From Verrucomicrobiaceae bacterium (lineage in GTDB: Bacteria; Verrucomicrobiota; Verrucomicrobiia; Verrucomicrobiales; Akkermansiaceae): 64,000 nucleotides of DNA. Location of the stretch: contig JAIXOR010000051.1 in assembly GCA_027486655.1 (NCBI GenBank), positions 1 through 64,000 on the forward strand, read 5' to 3'. Under the pieces are notes generated by a model. It was not told where the DNA came from, did no database searches, and saw nothing but the letters and a program-made list of their open reading frames with translations. Shown piece by piece: positions 8,001-16,868 of the stretch. The position numbers were made by a program, and so were the translations under genes. Every line of letters starts with the position of its first letter. Position 1 is the first letter of the stretch.

Positions 8001-9113
8001 ATGACCCTCAAGGAACTCGGATGGTGCCCGCATTTTGAAGCCGCCTTCGCGCCACATCGCGCCAAGGGCTGGGTGCCGGCGCGCTTGATTCGTGAGACAA
8101 CGATCAACTACGGCGCCTTTCTGGAAGGAGGCGACGAGATCGAGGAAATCGACGTGATTCTCTCCGGGCGCGTGTGGCATGAAGCCGCGTGCGATGCGGA
8201 CCTTCCGGCCGTGGGGGACTGGGTGGCGGTGGAACTGGGCCATGAAAACCAGGACCACGTGATCCGCGCACTGCTGCCGCGCCGCACCTGCTTCGCCCGC
8301 AAGATGCCGGGGAACAGCTCGCAGGCCCAGGTGATCGGCGCGAATGTGGACATCGTCACCGTGGTCACCGACGCGGGCCCGGATTTCAACCTGCGGCGCA
8401 TGGAGCGTTACTTCACGTTGATCGGCCGCAGCGGAGCGACCGCTCTGGTGCTCGTCAACAAATCCGACCTCTTCACCAAGGCAGAGAACCGTAAGGCCGC
8501 CGATGAGATCGCCGCGCTTTGGGACGGCGCGAGCGTCCACATCACCAGCGCCATCAAAGGCGAGGGACTCAAGGTGCTCAAAAAACACCTCAAACCCGGT
8601 GTGACCATGTGCGTCGTCGGCTCTTCGGGCGTTGGCAAATCCACCTTGGTCAACCAGCTCTACGGTGAGGAATGGCAGTGGACCGGCGAGGTGAATGAAA
8701 CCACCGGCAAAGGCCGCCACACCACCACCTCACGCGAGTTGGTTCCGCTCGATGACGGCGGCATGCTCATCGACAACCCGGGCATGCGCGAGATCCAGAT
8801 GTGGACCGACGAGGGCACCTTGCGCGAGAGCTTCGCCGATCTGGAGGCCCTCTCCGCCGGCTGCCGTTTCGCCGATTGCAGCCACCGCAACGACGCCGGC
8901 TGCGCGATCCGCGAGGCCGTCGACAAAGGCGAACTCGATCCCGCGCGACACGCCAGTTTCCTGAATCTGGAAAACGAGATCGCCGCCCTGAAAAAACGCG
9001 CGGAAAAACGCCGCATGGCCGTCGAGCGCTGGGCCAAACGCTCGCACCGCGTCAAGGCGCGCAACCTCAACGACCGCATCCAGCTCGAGCGCGACGAACG
9101 CGGAGACCTCTGA
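8001..9113 (+). CDS. rsgA: Ribosome small-subunit-dependent GTPase RsgA
   Basis: This 370-residue circularly permuted GTPase acts late in 30S subunit maturation. An N-terminal OB-fold region is followed by G4 NKSD (153-156), then G1 GSSGVGKST (207-215), a G2/G3 region with KGRHTTTSRE and DNPGMRE (about 258), in the permuted order that defines the family. A zinc knuckle follows (GCRFADCSHRNDAGC, about 287-301). The C terminus is a basic helix rich in Lys/Arg, as expected for rRNA contact. The ATG at 8001 lacks a clear ribosome-binding site, like most genes here. Confidence 0.97.
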   Translation: MTLKELGWCPHFEAAFAPHRAKGWVPARLIRETTINYGAFLEGGDEIEEIDVILSGRVWHEAACDADLPAVGDWVAVELGHENQDHVIRALLPRRTCFARKMPGNSSQAQVIGANVDIVTVVTDAGPDFNLRRMERYFTLIGRSGATALVLVNKSDLFTKAENRKAADEIAALWDGASVHITSAIKGEGLKVLKKHLKPGVTMCVVGSSGVGKSTLVNQLYGEEWQWTGEVNETTGKGRHTTTSRELVPLDDGGMLIDNPGMREIQMWTDEGTLRESFADLEALSAGCRFADCSHRNDAGCAIREAVDKGELDPARHASFLNLENEIAALKKRAEKRRMAVERWAKRSHRVKARNLNDRIQLERDERGDL

Positions 9114-9149
9114 AACCGGCATTCCGGAAAAGCCCTCGCAGACCCACCT

Positions 9150-9251
9150 TCACCGGGCGAGATGGGCCAGGACCTGCACCACCAACGCGAAAAGCGCGTA
9201 GAGCGCGAGTTCGATCAAGAGCCTCGGAGGCGCGTGCAGCAGGGATTTCAT
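9150..9251 (-). CDS. Possible 33-residue single-span membrane peptide
   Basis: The minus strand from the ATG at 9251 encodes MKSLLHAPPR, then a hydrophobic stretch of about 20 residues rich in Leu/Ala/Val, ending LAR and TGA at 9150-9152. A charged N terminus, one helix and a short basic C terminus are typical of small bacterial membrane proteins. It lies between rsgA and the SHOCT-like lipoprotein gene in otherwise empty sequence. There is no convincing ribosome-binding site, and random GC-rich sequence could produce such a frame, so this is only a candidate. Confidence 0.35.
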   Translation of the reverse strand: MKSLLHAPPRLLIELALYALFALVVQVLAHLAR

Positions 9252-9440
9252 GGCAGTGACGGGGTGAGGGCGGTGAACTTCGGAAAACCCTCCCTCCTTA
9301 CTTGGTTGTTCGAAGGCGCAGGGTAACCGGATTCCTGCAAACCGATTTCAAACACTCCATCTTTCACCAAGCGGCAAATCCAGCCGTGCGCCATCACGAT
9401 CCATGATGCCAGCCCAAGCTCCAACCAAGGCGGGCCGCCA
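9252..9440. other. Intergenic stretch, nothing recognised
   Basis: Together with the small peptide frame this fills the 327-bp gap between rsgA and the SHOCT-like lipoprotein gene. It contains a moderately AT-rich patch near 9296-9330 (TCCTTACTTGGTTGTTCG) that could hold a promoter for the small peptide. I see no hairpin terminator and no other frame worth calling. Confidence 0.4.
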
Positions 9441-9656
9441 TCAATCGTTGGCGCGGATGATCGCCTTGCGCAGCTTGAGATACTCTTTCTCGGTCACCAC
9501 CCCCTGCTGATAGGCCTTGTCCAGATCCGTGAGCTGCTGGCCCACGCTGGACTGCTGGGTGATGCTGCTTTCCACATCCGAGCTCGATATGCAGCCCGGA
9601 AGCGCCGCCACACTGATCGCAGCGGCCAAGCCTGATGAAACAACCCGGATTTTCAT
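9441..9656 (-). CDS. Small lipoprotein with SHOCT-like C terminus
   Basis: A 71-residue protein starting at the ATG at 9656. The signal peptide ends in a lipobox (ALPGC, Cys 22). The last 30 residues (LTDLDKAYQQGVVTEKEYLKL and on) match the SHOCT pattern: an amphipathic helix, a Gly turn, then T-E-K-E-Y and a second helix. SHOCT modules are short helical hairpins thought to mediate oligomerisation. No function can be assigned beyond a membrane-anchored small protein. Confidence 0.75.
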   Translation of the reverse strand: MKIRVVSSGLAAAISVAALPGCISSSDVESSITQQSSVGQQLTDLDKAYQQGVVTEKEYLKLRKAIIRAND

Positions 9657-9887
9657 GATGCACCAATCTCCCCGGACCCGGCCGGGACGGGCGGGAAGAT
9701 GCGGAAAAATCGCCGATTTGCAAGGGATTCCCCGCCGATTCCGGACACAGACCCTGCCTCGGGATCGACCGGGCCAGCCGGCCCCGCCGCGCAACCCGGG
9801 ACTTGCCTACGCGTTAAATCTCTCGCCCGCAGTCCGCTCATCGGATAAGGCGACCTTGATTTCCGCGTAAAAACGCCACAATTGCCC

Positions 9888-12800
9888 ATGTCCCCCCGAC
9901 ACCCCGGACTGATCACCGCCGGCCTCGTTCTCGGGGCGGTCGTATCGTGGCTGGCACTCGCTCCGGATCCCGCCGCAGGCACCCGGGCACTCGTCAGGGG
10001 AGGATCCTCGCACAACGAGCTCCGCATCGCGCCAACGATGCCGACCCTCGAATCGCACGGAATGCACACCGCCGAGAAGACCGATCCCCCGGCCTCCGCT
10101 CCGATGGAAAAGGATTTCATCGATCGCATCGTTTCCAAGGATGAGAAAACCGCAACCATTCCGGTGCCCGGCGGTGTGCCTGTAAAAGGGGACGTCATCA
10201 AAATCGTCCGGGACTCCACAGGCATTCGCAGCATCACGGGAAAAGTCACCGAGCCGGAAGCCGGGCGCTTCATGTTCCAGCGGCAAACCGTGCCCGGCAA
10301 GGCGGGGTCCATGGTGGGCTTCGTGCTTTTTGACCGAAGCGACACCGCCTGGCAGGTGCGGCCCGTCGGTGAAAACCGCTCGCCCGTCCTCGTCAAGACC
10401 ACCGCCAACCGCATCATCTGCCGCGCCCTCCCACCCGCCGAAGCCACGGCGGAAATCCCCCAAACCCACCCGACCACCCTGCCCATCCCCGCTTCGGAAA
10501 ACGGCGTGATCCAACTCCAAAGCCTGCCCGGAGCCAGCGCCGTTATTTATCTGGACTTCGACGGCGAGGAACGCGTGTTCGACAGCTGGGGCTACATCAA
10601 CGCCCAGCCTGCCACCGCCTCCCCCAGCCAGATCTTCGACGTCTGGCGCGGTGTCTGCGAGGACTACCTGCCCTTCCACATCAACGTCACCACCATCCGC
10701 TCCGTCTACGACAGCGCCCCGCAAGGCAGCCGGATCCACGTGATCGTCACCCCCACCTCGGACGCCTCACCCGGTGCCGGCGGCGTCGCCTATGTGGGAT
10801 CGTTCAACTGGTCCGGTGAAATGGTCTGCTGGTCCTTCCTCAGCACCGGAAAAAACGCCGTGGAGGTCATCTCCCACGAGGTCGGCCACACGCTGGGGCT
10901 GCTGCACGACGGCCGCAGCCCTTCGGAAGCCTACTACGCCGGCCACAACGGTTGGGCACCGATCATGGGCGTGGGATATTACCAATCCCCCTCCCAATGG
11001 TCCCAGGGAGAATACCCGAACGCCAACAACACGGAAGACGACATCGCCACCATCGCCACACTCAACAACGGAGTCTCACTGCGGACCGACGATCACGGCG
11101 CGTCACCCACCAGCGCCTCCTGGCTCGATGTCAACACCGGCGGCGCCATCGCCAACGAGGGCGTCATCGAGACCCGCGGCGATGAGGATGGTTTCCGATT
11201 CACCACGACCGGTGGCACCCTCACGCTCTTCGCCCAGAAGGCCTCCTTCAATCCGAACCTCGATCTCAAGGCGGAGGTGTTGGATGGGAACAGCATGGTC
11301 ATCGCCACCAGCGATCCGCAGGACTCGCTCGATGCCACCTTCACCTCACTCGCCCTCGGCGCAGGAGACTACACGCTCCGCATCTCCGGCACCGGCAAGG
11401 GCGATCTCGCCTCCGGGTATTCAGACTACGGAAGCCTCGGTGCCTACACCCTCAGCGGCTCCCTCACCGGAGCCGCCACCGCAGAGCGCTTCGCCATCGC
11501 AGAGAACTCCCCTCAGGGTGCCTCCGTCGGCAGCATCGCCCCGCGCGCGAACCACGGGGCCGGCACACTCAGCTTCGCGATCGCCGCCGGTGGATCTTCC
11601 GGCCCCTTCGCCATCGATCCGGCCACCGGCACCATCACCGTCGATCAGGCCGCCGTCCTCGACTTCGAGGCGCTCTCCACCCGCTGGGACGATCCCGCCT
11701 CCTTCGAATGGCTCGTGGAAATCAGCGACAGCCTCGGCATCGCCAGCGAAACCCTCCGCGTCGTGGTGTCCGTAAACGATGTGAACGAGGCTCCTCTCTT
11801 CCCCTCCCCCGCCCCGCTTTCCGCTCCGGAAAACCTTTCCACTGGGACGATCCTCACCACTCTAACAGCCACCGATCCCGACCGCGGCGACCGCGTGACC
11901 TGGTCCATCGTTTCCGGCAACGGCTCCGGTGCCTTCTCCATCCATCCCACCAGCGGTATCCTCACCGTGGCGGGTCCGCTCGATTTCGAGTCACAGCCTA
12001 CCCACCTGCTCACGCTCCGCGCCACGGACTCGCTCTCGCCCAGCCAATCGGTGGATCGCACGCTCGCGATCACCCTCGCCGACATCGCGGAGACGCTCAC
12101 CCCCGGATCCGTCATCCGCACATTCTTCAACCAGATCCCGGGATCCACACTCGCCGCCCTCCAGAATCACGCCAATTTCCCCGGAAAACCGCACTCGGAG
12201 ACCGTGCTCGCCTCGTTCACCAGCGGCGGCCCGCGCGGCGATTCCTATGGCAGCACCGTGCGCGGCTATCTCATCGCGCCTGCTTCCGGTGATTACACAT
12301 TCTGGCTCTCCTGCGACGATGCCGGAGACCTCCGGATCTCGCCGGACATGAACCCCGCCAACGCTTCCGTCATCGCCAGCCAAAGCGCACGCAGCGATCC
12401 AAACGACTGGTTTGCCTATCCCTCTCAACAATCCGCCACCCTCAACCTCACTGCAGGGCAGGTTTGCTACATCGAAGCCCGCCACAAGGAAGACACGGAA
12501 GCCGATCACATCAGCGTGGCCTGGAAACCACCGGGCGCCTCGGCCCCGGAAATCATCCCCGGCCGCTGGTTGGCTCCCTTCCTCCAGGACTACGCACCGT
12601 GGGCCCCGAACGCCTCGCTCATCGTCCGCCAACACGCCACCAATGGCCAACGCGTCGGCCAGCCCGTCTTCACCGAGCCGGACCTCGGCCAGGGCATCTT
12701 CGGCTACTCGATCACCGCAGGAAACCCGTCCGGCCTCTTCGCGGTGAACTCGTTCAACGGCCAAATCACCGTGGCCAACAGCGCCGGCCTCATCCCCGGC

Positions 12801-15800
12801 ACCACCCACACGCTCACCCTCAGCGCAGTCGACAACGGATCGCCCCAACTCACCGGAACCTCCACGGTCGTCATCGAGGTGCTCGGCCTTCACGAGCGCC
12901 TCCACTCCTGGTGGCCGCTCGATGAAACCTCGGGCCCCACCGCCGCCGATGTCTCCGGAAACTCGCGCCACGCCGATCTAACAGGCAGTGGCTCGTGGAT
13001 CACCCGCGCACCGGCCAATCCCTGCCTCCAACTGAACGGGACCAACGCCCGCCTCGATCAGAACAGCAACAACGCCCTCGCCGGAGACACACCCTTCACG
13101 CTCGCCGCGTGGGTCAAGGTGCCCTCCACCCACGCGGCGGACGCGGTTCTCATCCAGCAGCAGGAATCCGGAGCCAGCGGCCACATCGGCCGCCACATCG
13201 TCCACGTCCGCGGCGATGGAAGGATCCGCTTCGGGATTTATGGAAGGGATGCCGGCGGAGGCAACGAAGCCTATCAGTTTGATATCACATCCACCGCCTC
13301 CATCGACGATGGCAACTGGCACCATGTCGCCTGCGTTCGGGACGGCACCACCGGCCGCATCTTCATCGATGGCGTGCAGTCCGCCACCGCCAGCGGAGCC
13401 ATCCGCATGCTCGATCCCTCGCACACCGTCACCGTCGGCTGCGACGCCCGCAACAACAACGCCTTTCTCAACGCCGCCGTCGATGACGTCCGCATCTATC
13501 CGGACGCCCTCGGAGCCGCCCAGATCCAACGGGTGGCCGGCACTCCGAAGATCGCCATCACCAGCCCCTCGGCAGCTTCCGCCGCGATTCCCCAAGGGGT
13601 CGGCCTGCTGCTCAGGGCCGCCGCAAGCGATCCGGACGGCCCCGCCCCCGCGGTGGTTTGGTCGCTCGTATCCGGCCCCGGTGCCGTCGCCTTCCAAACC
13701 ACCCCGTCCGGAGAAACCGCGGCCTCGTTCTCAGTTCCCGGCACCCACCTGCTGCGCGCCACCGCAAGCGATGGCACCAACACCGCCACCGACGACATCA
13801 CCGTCACGGCCGGCAGCAGCGTGACCTCTTCCTTCGGCGGCCTCACCTATGGCACCGGCCCCGCAGGCATCCACTTCGAAAGCCCGCCCGGCACCTATCA
13901 CCTCTACGGCATGTCATCCGGCATCCTCCCCGGCTCCACCTCGGACGGCTTCCACCAACTCGGCCAGGTATTCGCCGGCGACTTCGACGTCCGCGCCCGA
14001 GTGGTCGACTTCACCGACATCGCCGGCACATCATCGGAACGCGCGGGCCTCGTTCTCAGGGTGGGCTCCACGGCCAGTTCCAGCGCCATCGGCGGCTTTA
14101 TCGGCTACGGCACCGGTGCCACCGCCCACTGGATCCGCCGCGCCAGCCATGGCGGCACCAATACCGCCAACACCTACTCCCCATTCCCCACCCCGGCCTG
14201 GTGCCGCATCACCCGCAACTCCGGAGTCGTCCAATACCTGCATTCCGCCGATGGCCAGAACTGGTCGCTACGCGGCATCTCCATCCTCAACGGCGAGGTG
14301 CGCGCAGGCCTCTGCTGGTCCTCCGGAAACGCATCCGCCGTCGGCACCGCCACCTTCGACAACGTCTCCGGCTTCTCCACCGTGAACACCGGCCCGCTCG
14401 TCGCCACCGGATCCGCAGGCCCGGCCTTCGTCAACCTGCCCTCATCCCTCGTCGGTGCCGTCTCCGATGACGCACTGCCCGCTCCACCCGCCGCCGTGGC
14501 CTTGCAATGGTCGCTCGTCAACGGCCCCGGCCCCGTCACCTTCTCCCATCCCACGCTCGCGGAAACCTCGGTCACCTGCTCCGCCGCCGGCATCCACAGA
14601 CTGCGGCTCACCGCGGATGACGGGGCGATCCGCACCTTCAGCGACCTCGATCTAACAGCCGAGCTGCTCGACATCGCAGGCGTCGCCGCCACCGATGCCA
14701 ACGCCTCGGAAACCGGACCGGATCCGGGCACTTTCACCTTCACCCGCGGCGGCTCGCTGGTTGGCGATCTCACCGTGGCCTTCACCCTCACCGGCACTGC
14801 GGACCATGGCTCGGATTTCGCCACCCTGCCCACAGAGATCCTCATTCCCGCCGGGATGAGCTCCGCCACCCTCACTCTCACACCCATTGCCGATGGACTT
14901 GTGGAAGGAGCTGAAGAAGCCCAAGTCACCCTGCTGCCCGGAGCCTATCAGATCGATGGAGCATCGGCCGTCGTCCACATCGCAGACTCCAACCACGCCC
15001 CGCAATGGAATGCGCCTTCCACAAACGGCCCGGACGCGGACGAAGGCATGCCCTACCTCGCACCCGGCCTCCAGGCGGCCGCAGCCGACCCGGATGGCGA
15101 CCTGCTCACGTTCTCAAGATCCGACGGACCCGCCTGGCTCGGTGTCGCCTCGGACGGCACTCTCACCGGCACCCCGGGCCCGGACGACGTGGGCATGAAC
15201 ACCTTCCGGATCCGCGCCTCGGATGGCTCTTTGCATGCGGAGGCGGACTTCACGGTCTTCGTCCACTATGCCAACCTGCCGCCGTTTTTCTCGTCAAATC
15301 CGGTGAGCGCCCCGGACGCGATGGCCTCGCTGCCCTACGCCGCCACCCTGCCGCCGGGCAGCGCCGGAGACCCTAACAGCATGCAGGGAGACACGATCTC
15401 CTTCAGCAAGACCCTCGGCCCCGCCTGGCTTGAGGTCGCATCCGATGGCACGCTCACCGGCACCCCGGCACCCGGCGATGAAGGTCTCTGCGAATTCGCC
15501 ATCCGCGCCACCGACAACGGCGGATACTTCACGGAAACCGTGCTGCGCGTGATGGTCCGCCCCCCCCTTCTCCACCTCGATGCGAACGGCGACAGCCCCG
15601 GATCGGGAACACCCGCCACCCTCACGTGGGACGCTTCTTCCATCTGGACCGCGGATCCGGACGGCGGCACCACCACCCTGCCGTGGATTCCGGGCGCGAC
15701 CGCCGTCTTTTCCGCAGGCTCGGACACCACCGCGACCAGCATCGTCGTGGAGGGAACCAAATCAACTCGCGGCCTCACCTTGAAGCAGGGCAGCCTGGCG

Positions 15801-16820
15801 CTCACCGGCGGCCAACTGGACCTCGATGGAGTTTCCGTTCCTTTCACCATCAACGGCAGCGCCTCGATCGGCAGCCCCATTTCCGGATCCGCCCTGGAAC
15901 TCCTCAAGACCGGCATCGGCTCGCTCACCCTCACCGGCACCCATCCCTTCACCGGTGGCATCCACCTCGCCGCCGGCTCCATCGTCCTCGACGGCAGCCT
16001 TCCCGCCGCCACCTCGCTCACCGTGGACGCGGGTGCCACGCTCTCCGGCACCGGAAGCACCGCCGCAGCTGCCGCCATCGCCGGCACACTCGACCCCGCC
16101 GGAAACTCGGTGGGCTCCCTCACCACCGGCCCGCTGTCCTTCACCGGCAATGCCACCCTCATCGCACACCTCAACCGCTGGGGCGGCGGACCCGGCACGG
16201 ACTACGACACCCTGCTCGCGCCATCGCTCGATCTCACCGACGTGACGACCCTCACCCTGCGCCTTCCCGGCCCCGGCCCTGCGGCTGCTCCGGCATCCGC
16301 TGCTTCCTTCGCACTCATCCGCACCACGGGTGGCATCACCGGCTTCGATTCCGGACGCATCCTCATCGACACCACCGCCCTCGCCGCAGCGGGTGGATCC
16401 TGGGCGGTCCGCACCAGCGACGGCGACCTCATCCTCGATTACACACCGCCCTTCGAAGTTTGGAAAAACACCAGATTCGGAACCCAGGCCGCCGAGCCCC
16501 TGGTTTCCGGTGGCACGGCAGATCCCGATGGAGACTCCTTGCCCAACCTTCTGGAATACGCCTGCGGCACCGATCCAACCACCGCCAACCCATCGCCCCT
16601 GACCCTCGATCTCTCCGGCGGCATTCTCCGTCTCCATGTTCCGCGCGATCCCCTGGCCAGCGATGTCACATTGGTGGTGGAAACCTCGTCCGATCTAACA
16701 GACCCGGAGTCCTGGACGCAGGTCGATACGGTGATCGAGGAAAACAGCCCGTCCCTCCTGAGAGTCCGCGATGCACTGGGCGGCCCACAGCGCTTCATCC
16801 GGGTGAAGGCTCAGCGTTGA
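9888..16820 (+). CDS. Giant secreted multidomain protein with zinc-metalloprotease, cadherin, PA14, LamG, Calx-beta and PATR-like regions
   Basis: The protein has 2310 residues; a TTG six bases upstream is an alternative start. An N-terminal hydrophobic segment (LITAGLVLGAVVSWLAL) serves export. A metzincin-like motif HEVGHTLGLLHDG (330-342) carries the three zinc His and the catalytic Glu. After it come two cadherin-like repeats (about 530-730), a PA14-like region (about 734-890), a further cadherin-like repeat, a LamG/concanavalin-like region (about 1000-1207; HSWWPLDETSG), PKD-like segments, a Calx-beta-like domain (about 1594-1699), two putative Ig domains (about 1705-1890; DGTLTGTP twice), and a beta-strand repeat region (about 1900-2180). 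The last 123 residues contain DPDGDSLPNLLEYACGTDP, the module shared with three other giants here. Domain borders are estimates by eye. It is probably an extracellular or surface protease/adhesin. Forty-eight bases separate it from the lyase gene downstream. Confidence 0.9.
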   Translation: MSPRHPGLITAGLVLGAVVSWLALAPDPAAGTRALVRGGSSHNELRIAPTMPTLESHGMHTAEKTDPPASAPMEKDFIDRIVSKDEKTATIPVPGGVPVKGDVIKIVRDSTGIRSITGKVTEPEAGRFMFQRQTVPGKAGSMVGFVLFDRSDTAWQVRPVGENRSPVLVKTTANRIICRALPPAEATAEIPQTHPTTLPIPASENGVIQLQSLPGASAVIYLDFDGEERVFDSWGYINAQPATASPSQIFDVWRGVCEDYLPFHINVTTIRSVYDSAPQGSRIHVIVTPTSDASPGAGGVAYVGSFNWSGEMVCWSFLSTGKNAVEVISHEVGHTLGLLHDGRSPSEAYYAGHNGWAPIMGVGYYQSPSQWSQGEYPNANNTEDDIATIATLNNGVSLRTDDHGASPTSASWLDVNTGGAIANEGVIETRGDEDGFRFTTTGGTLTLFAQKASFNPNLDLKAEVLDGNSMVIATSDPQDSLDATFTSLALGAGDYTLRISGTGKGDLASGYSDYGSLGAYTLSGSLTGAATAERFAIAENSPQGASVGSIAPRANHGAGTLSFAIAAGGSSGPFAIDPATGTITVDQAAVLDFEALSTRWDDPASFEWLVEISDSLGIASETLRVVVSVNDVNEAPLFPSPAPLSAPENLSTGTILTTLTATDPDRGDRVTWSIVSGNGSGAFSIHPTSGILTVAGPLDFESQPTHLLTLRATDSLSPSQSVDRTLAITLADIAETLTPGSVIRTFFNQIPGSTLAALQNHANFPGKPHSETVLASFTSGGPRGDSYGSTVRGYLIAPASGDYTFWLSCDDAGDLRISPDMNPANASVIASQSARSDPNDWFAYPSQQSATLNLTAGQVCYIEARHKEDTEADHISVAWKPPGASAPEIIPGRWLAPFLQDYAPWAPNASLIVRQHATNGQRVGQPVFTEPDLGQGIFGYSITAGNPSGLFAVNSFNGQITVANSAGLIPGTTHTLTLSAVDNGSPQLTGTSTVVIEVLGLHERLHSWWPLDETSGPTAADVSGNSRHADLTGSGSWITRAPANPCLQLNGTNARLDQNSNNALAGDTPFTLAAWVKVPSTHAADAVLIQQQESGASGHIGRHIVHVRGDGRIRFGIYGRDAGGGNEAYQFDITSTASIDDGNWHHVACVRDGTTGRIFIDGVQSATASGAIRMLDPSHTVTVGCDARNNNAFLNAAVDDVRIYPDALGAAQIQRVAGTPKIAITSPSAASAAIPQGVGLLLRAAASDPDGPAPAVVWSLVSGPGAVAFQTTPSGETAASFSVPGTHLLRATASDGTNTATDDITVTAGSSVTSSFGGLTYGTGPAGIHFESPPGTYHLYGMSSGILPGSTSDGFHQLGQVFAGDFDVRARVVDFTDIAGTSSERAGLVLRVGSTASSSAIGGFIGYGTGATAHWIRRASHGGTNTANTYSPFPTPAWCRITRNSGVVQYLHSADGQNWSLRGISILNGEVRAGLCWSSGNASAVGTATFDNVSGFSTVNTGPLVATGSAGPAFVNLPSSLVGAVSDDALPAPPAAVALQWSLVNGPGPVTFSHPTLAETSVTCSAAGIHRLRLTADDGAIRTFSDLDLTAELLDIAGVAATDANASETGPDPGTFTFTRGGSLVGDLTVAFTLTGTADHGSDFATLPTEILIPAGMSSATLTLTPIADGLVEGAEEAQVTLLPGAYQIDGASAVVHIADSNHAPQWNAPSTNGPDADEGMPYLAPGLQAAAADPDGDLLTFSRSDGPAWLGVASDGTLTGTPGPDDVGMNTFRIRASDGSLHAEADFTVFVHYANLPPFFSSNPVSAPDAMASLPYAATLPPGSAGDPNSMQGDTISFSKTLGPAWLEVASDGTLTGTPAPGDEGLCEFAIRATDNGGYFTETVLRVMVRPPLLHLDANGDSPGSGTPATLTWDASSIWTADPDGGTTTLPWIPGATAVFSAGSDTTATSIVVEGTKSTRGLTLKQGSLALTGGQLDLDGVSVPFTINGSASIGSPISGSALELLKTGIGSLTLTGTHPFTGGIHLAAGSIVLDGSLPAATSLTVDAGATLSGTGSTAAAAAIAGTLDPAGNSVGSLTTGPLSFTGNATLIAHLNRWGGGPGTDYDTLLAPSLDLTDVTTLTLRLPGPGPAAAPASAASFALIRTTGGITGFDSGRILIDTTALAAAGGSWAVRTSDGDLILDYTPPFEVWKNTRFGTQAAEPLVSGGTADPDGDSLPNLLEYACGTDPTTANPSPLTLDLSGGILRLHVPRDPLASDVTLVVETSSDLTDPESWTQVDTVIEENSPSLLRVRDALGGPQRFIRVKAQR

Positions 16821-16868
16821 AGCGGCGCAACCTGAAAGCGCCACACCCAATCGCCCGTATCGCCATCC

